The notes below the pieces were generated by a model. The model did no database searches and was not told the DNA's origin. It was given only the letters and a program-made list of their open reading frames with translations. A program made the position numbers and the translations under genes. Shown one piece after another: positions 63,716 through 64,000 of a stretch of DNA of 64,000 nt (position 1 is the first letter of the stretch; the number at the start of each line of letters is the position of its first letter). This stretch comes from Enterobacter cancerogenus (GTDB lineage Bacteria > Pseudomonadota > Gammaproteobacteria > Enterobacterales > Enterobacteriaceae), in the NCBI GenBank assembly GCA_000773965.1, contig JRUP01000026.1, forward strand, positions 186,001 to 250,000, read 5' to 3'.

Positions 63716-64000
63716 TTGGGAATACGCATCCCGGTGTCACTGGACACCTTTGAGCCCCTGGCGCTCACCCCATTTAAATCCAAAAAAATTGCTCTGGTCT
63801 GCGAAGGCGGCGGTCAACGCGGCATCTTTACCGCAGGCGTCCTTGATGAGTTTCAGCGCGCGGATTTTAACCCGTTTCAATTGATGCTGGGCACCTCCGC
63901 AGGGGCACAAAACCTGTCTGCGTTTGTTTGCGCCCAACCGGGCTACGCGCGCCGCGTCATCACGCGTTATACCACCAGCAAACTGTTTTTTGATCCGTTG
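63716..64000 (+). CDS. yjjU: patatin-like phospholipase YjjU (3' end outside window)
   Basis: First 95 codons only; the gene continues past the window. It matches E. coli YjjU: a short lead, then the patatin glycine-rich oxyanion motif CEGGGQRGIFTAGVLDEF and the serine nucleophile motif LGTSAGAQNLSAF. It is a serine acyl hydrolase. The start appears to be TTG at 63716, nine residues before the conserved part, with GAGGGA at 63704-63709. Order osmY-ytjA-yjjU is that of E. coli. Confidence 0.85.
   Translation, partial: MGIRIPVSLDTFEPLALTPFKSKKIALVCEGGGQRGIFTAGVLDEFQRADFNPFQLMLGTSAGAQNLSAFVCAQPGYARRVITRYTTSKLFFDPL

Overview
The window reads as a chromosome segment of an enterobacterium close to Pantoea/Erwinia. 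Many genes encode near full-length homologues of E. coli proteins in familiar blocks (nudF-yqiB-cpdA-yqiA-parE, mdaB-ygiN, parC-plsC-ftsP, dkgA/yqhC/yghB/metC/exbBD, prfC-osmY-ytjA-yjjU). Between these blocks sit accessory modules that E. coli K-12 lacks or keeps elsewhere. Genus assignment is inference from protein similarity recalled from memory; no search was run.

Layout. 1-4.65 kb: nudF operon and parE. 4.7-7.65 kb: an AT-richer insertion with an ECF sigma factor, its membrane anti-sigma factor, a secreted YVTN beta-propeller and a secreted NTF2-like protein; the two transcription units share a promoter-like motif, GGAATAA-16 bp-TCTTAT. 7.7-10.6 kb: a LysR regulator, ygiN-mdaB, and a PheC-like periplasmic dehydratase. 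10.6-16.1 kb: a PRD-regulated fructose-family PTS with two different class II aldolases. 16.5-25.1 kb: parC, plsC, ftsP, dkgA, yqhC, yghB, metC. 25.3-31.1 kb: a TRAP transporter, exbBD and a citrate-type MFS symporter. 31.3-36.5 kb: an archaic (Csu-type) chaperone-usher pilus, divergent from two tandem MHYT-GGDEF-EAL proteins (37.0-41.4 kb). 41.5-44.4 kb: a MocR-type regulator, ylaC and a cupin. 44.6-48.5 kb: the Anbu proteasome-like cluster (ATP-grasp, alpha-E, transglutaminase, Anbu). 48.7-55.5 kb: a probable phosphate-starvation locus: an olsF-like ornithine-lipid synthase with a candidate Pho box, then a four-gene ABC/metallo-beta-lactamase operon preceded by GTCA-type half-sites on an 11-bp lattice. 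55.6-58.5 kb: a third c-di-GMP protein with three tandem PAS repeats of exactly 384 bp spacing. 58.6-64 kb: ftnA, an M20 amidohydrolase, prfC, osmY, ytjA and a yjjU gene cut by the window end.

Most notable: (i) the ECF sigma/anti-sigma/beta-propeller/NTF2 module with a shared promoter signature and a palindrome centred on the -10 of the sigma operon; (ii) the Pho-box array joining a phosphonate-type ABC transporter and a coupled beta-CASP-like hydrolase to a phosphorus-free lipid synthase; (iii) the pilus and cyclic-di-GMP neighbourhood, in which one EAL domain carries a metal-site substitution (DD to DN). No tRNA, rRNA, CRISPR array, insertion sequence or prophage was seen.
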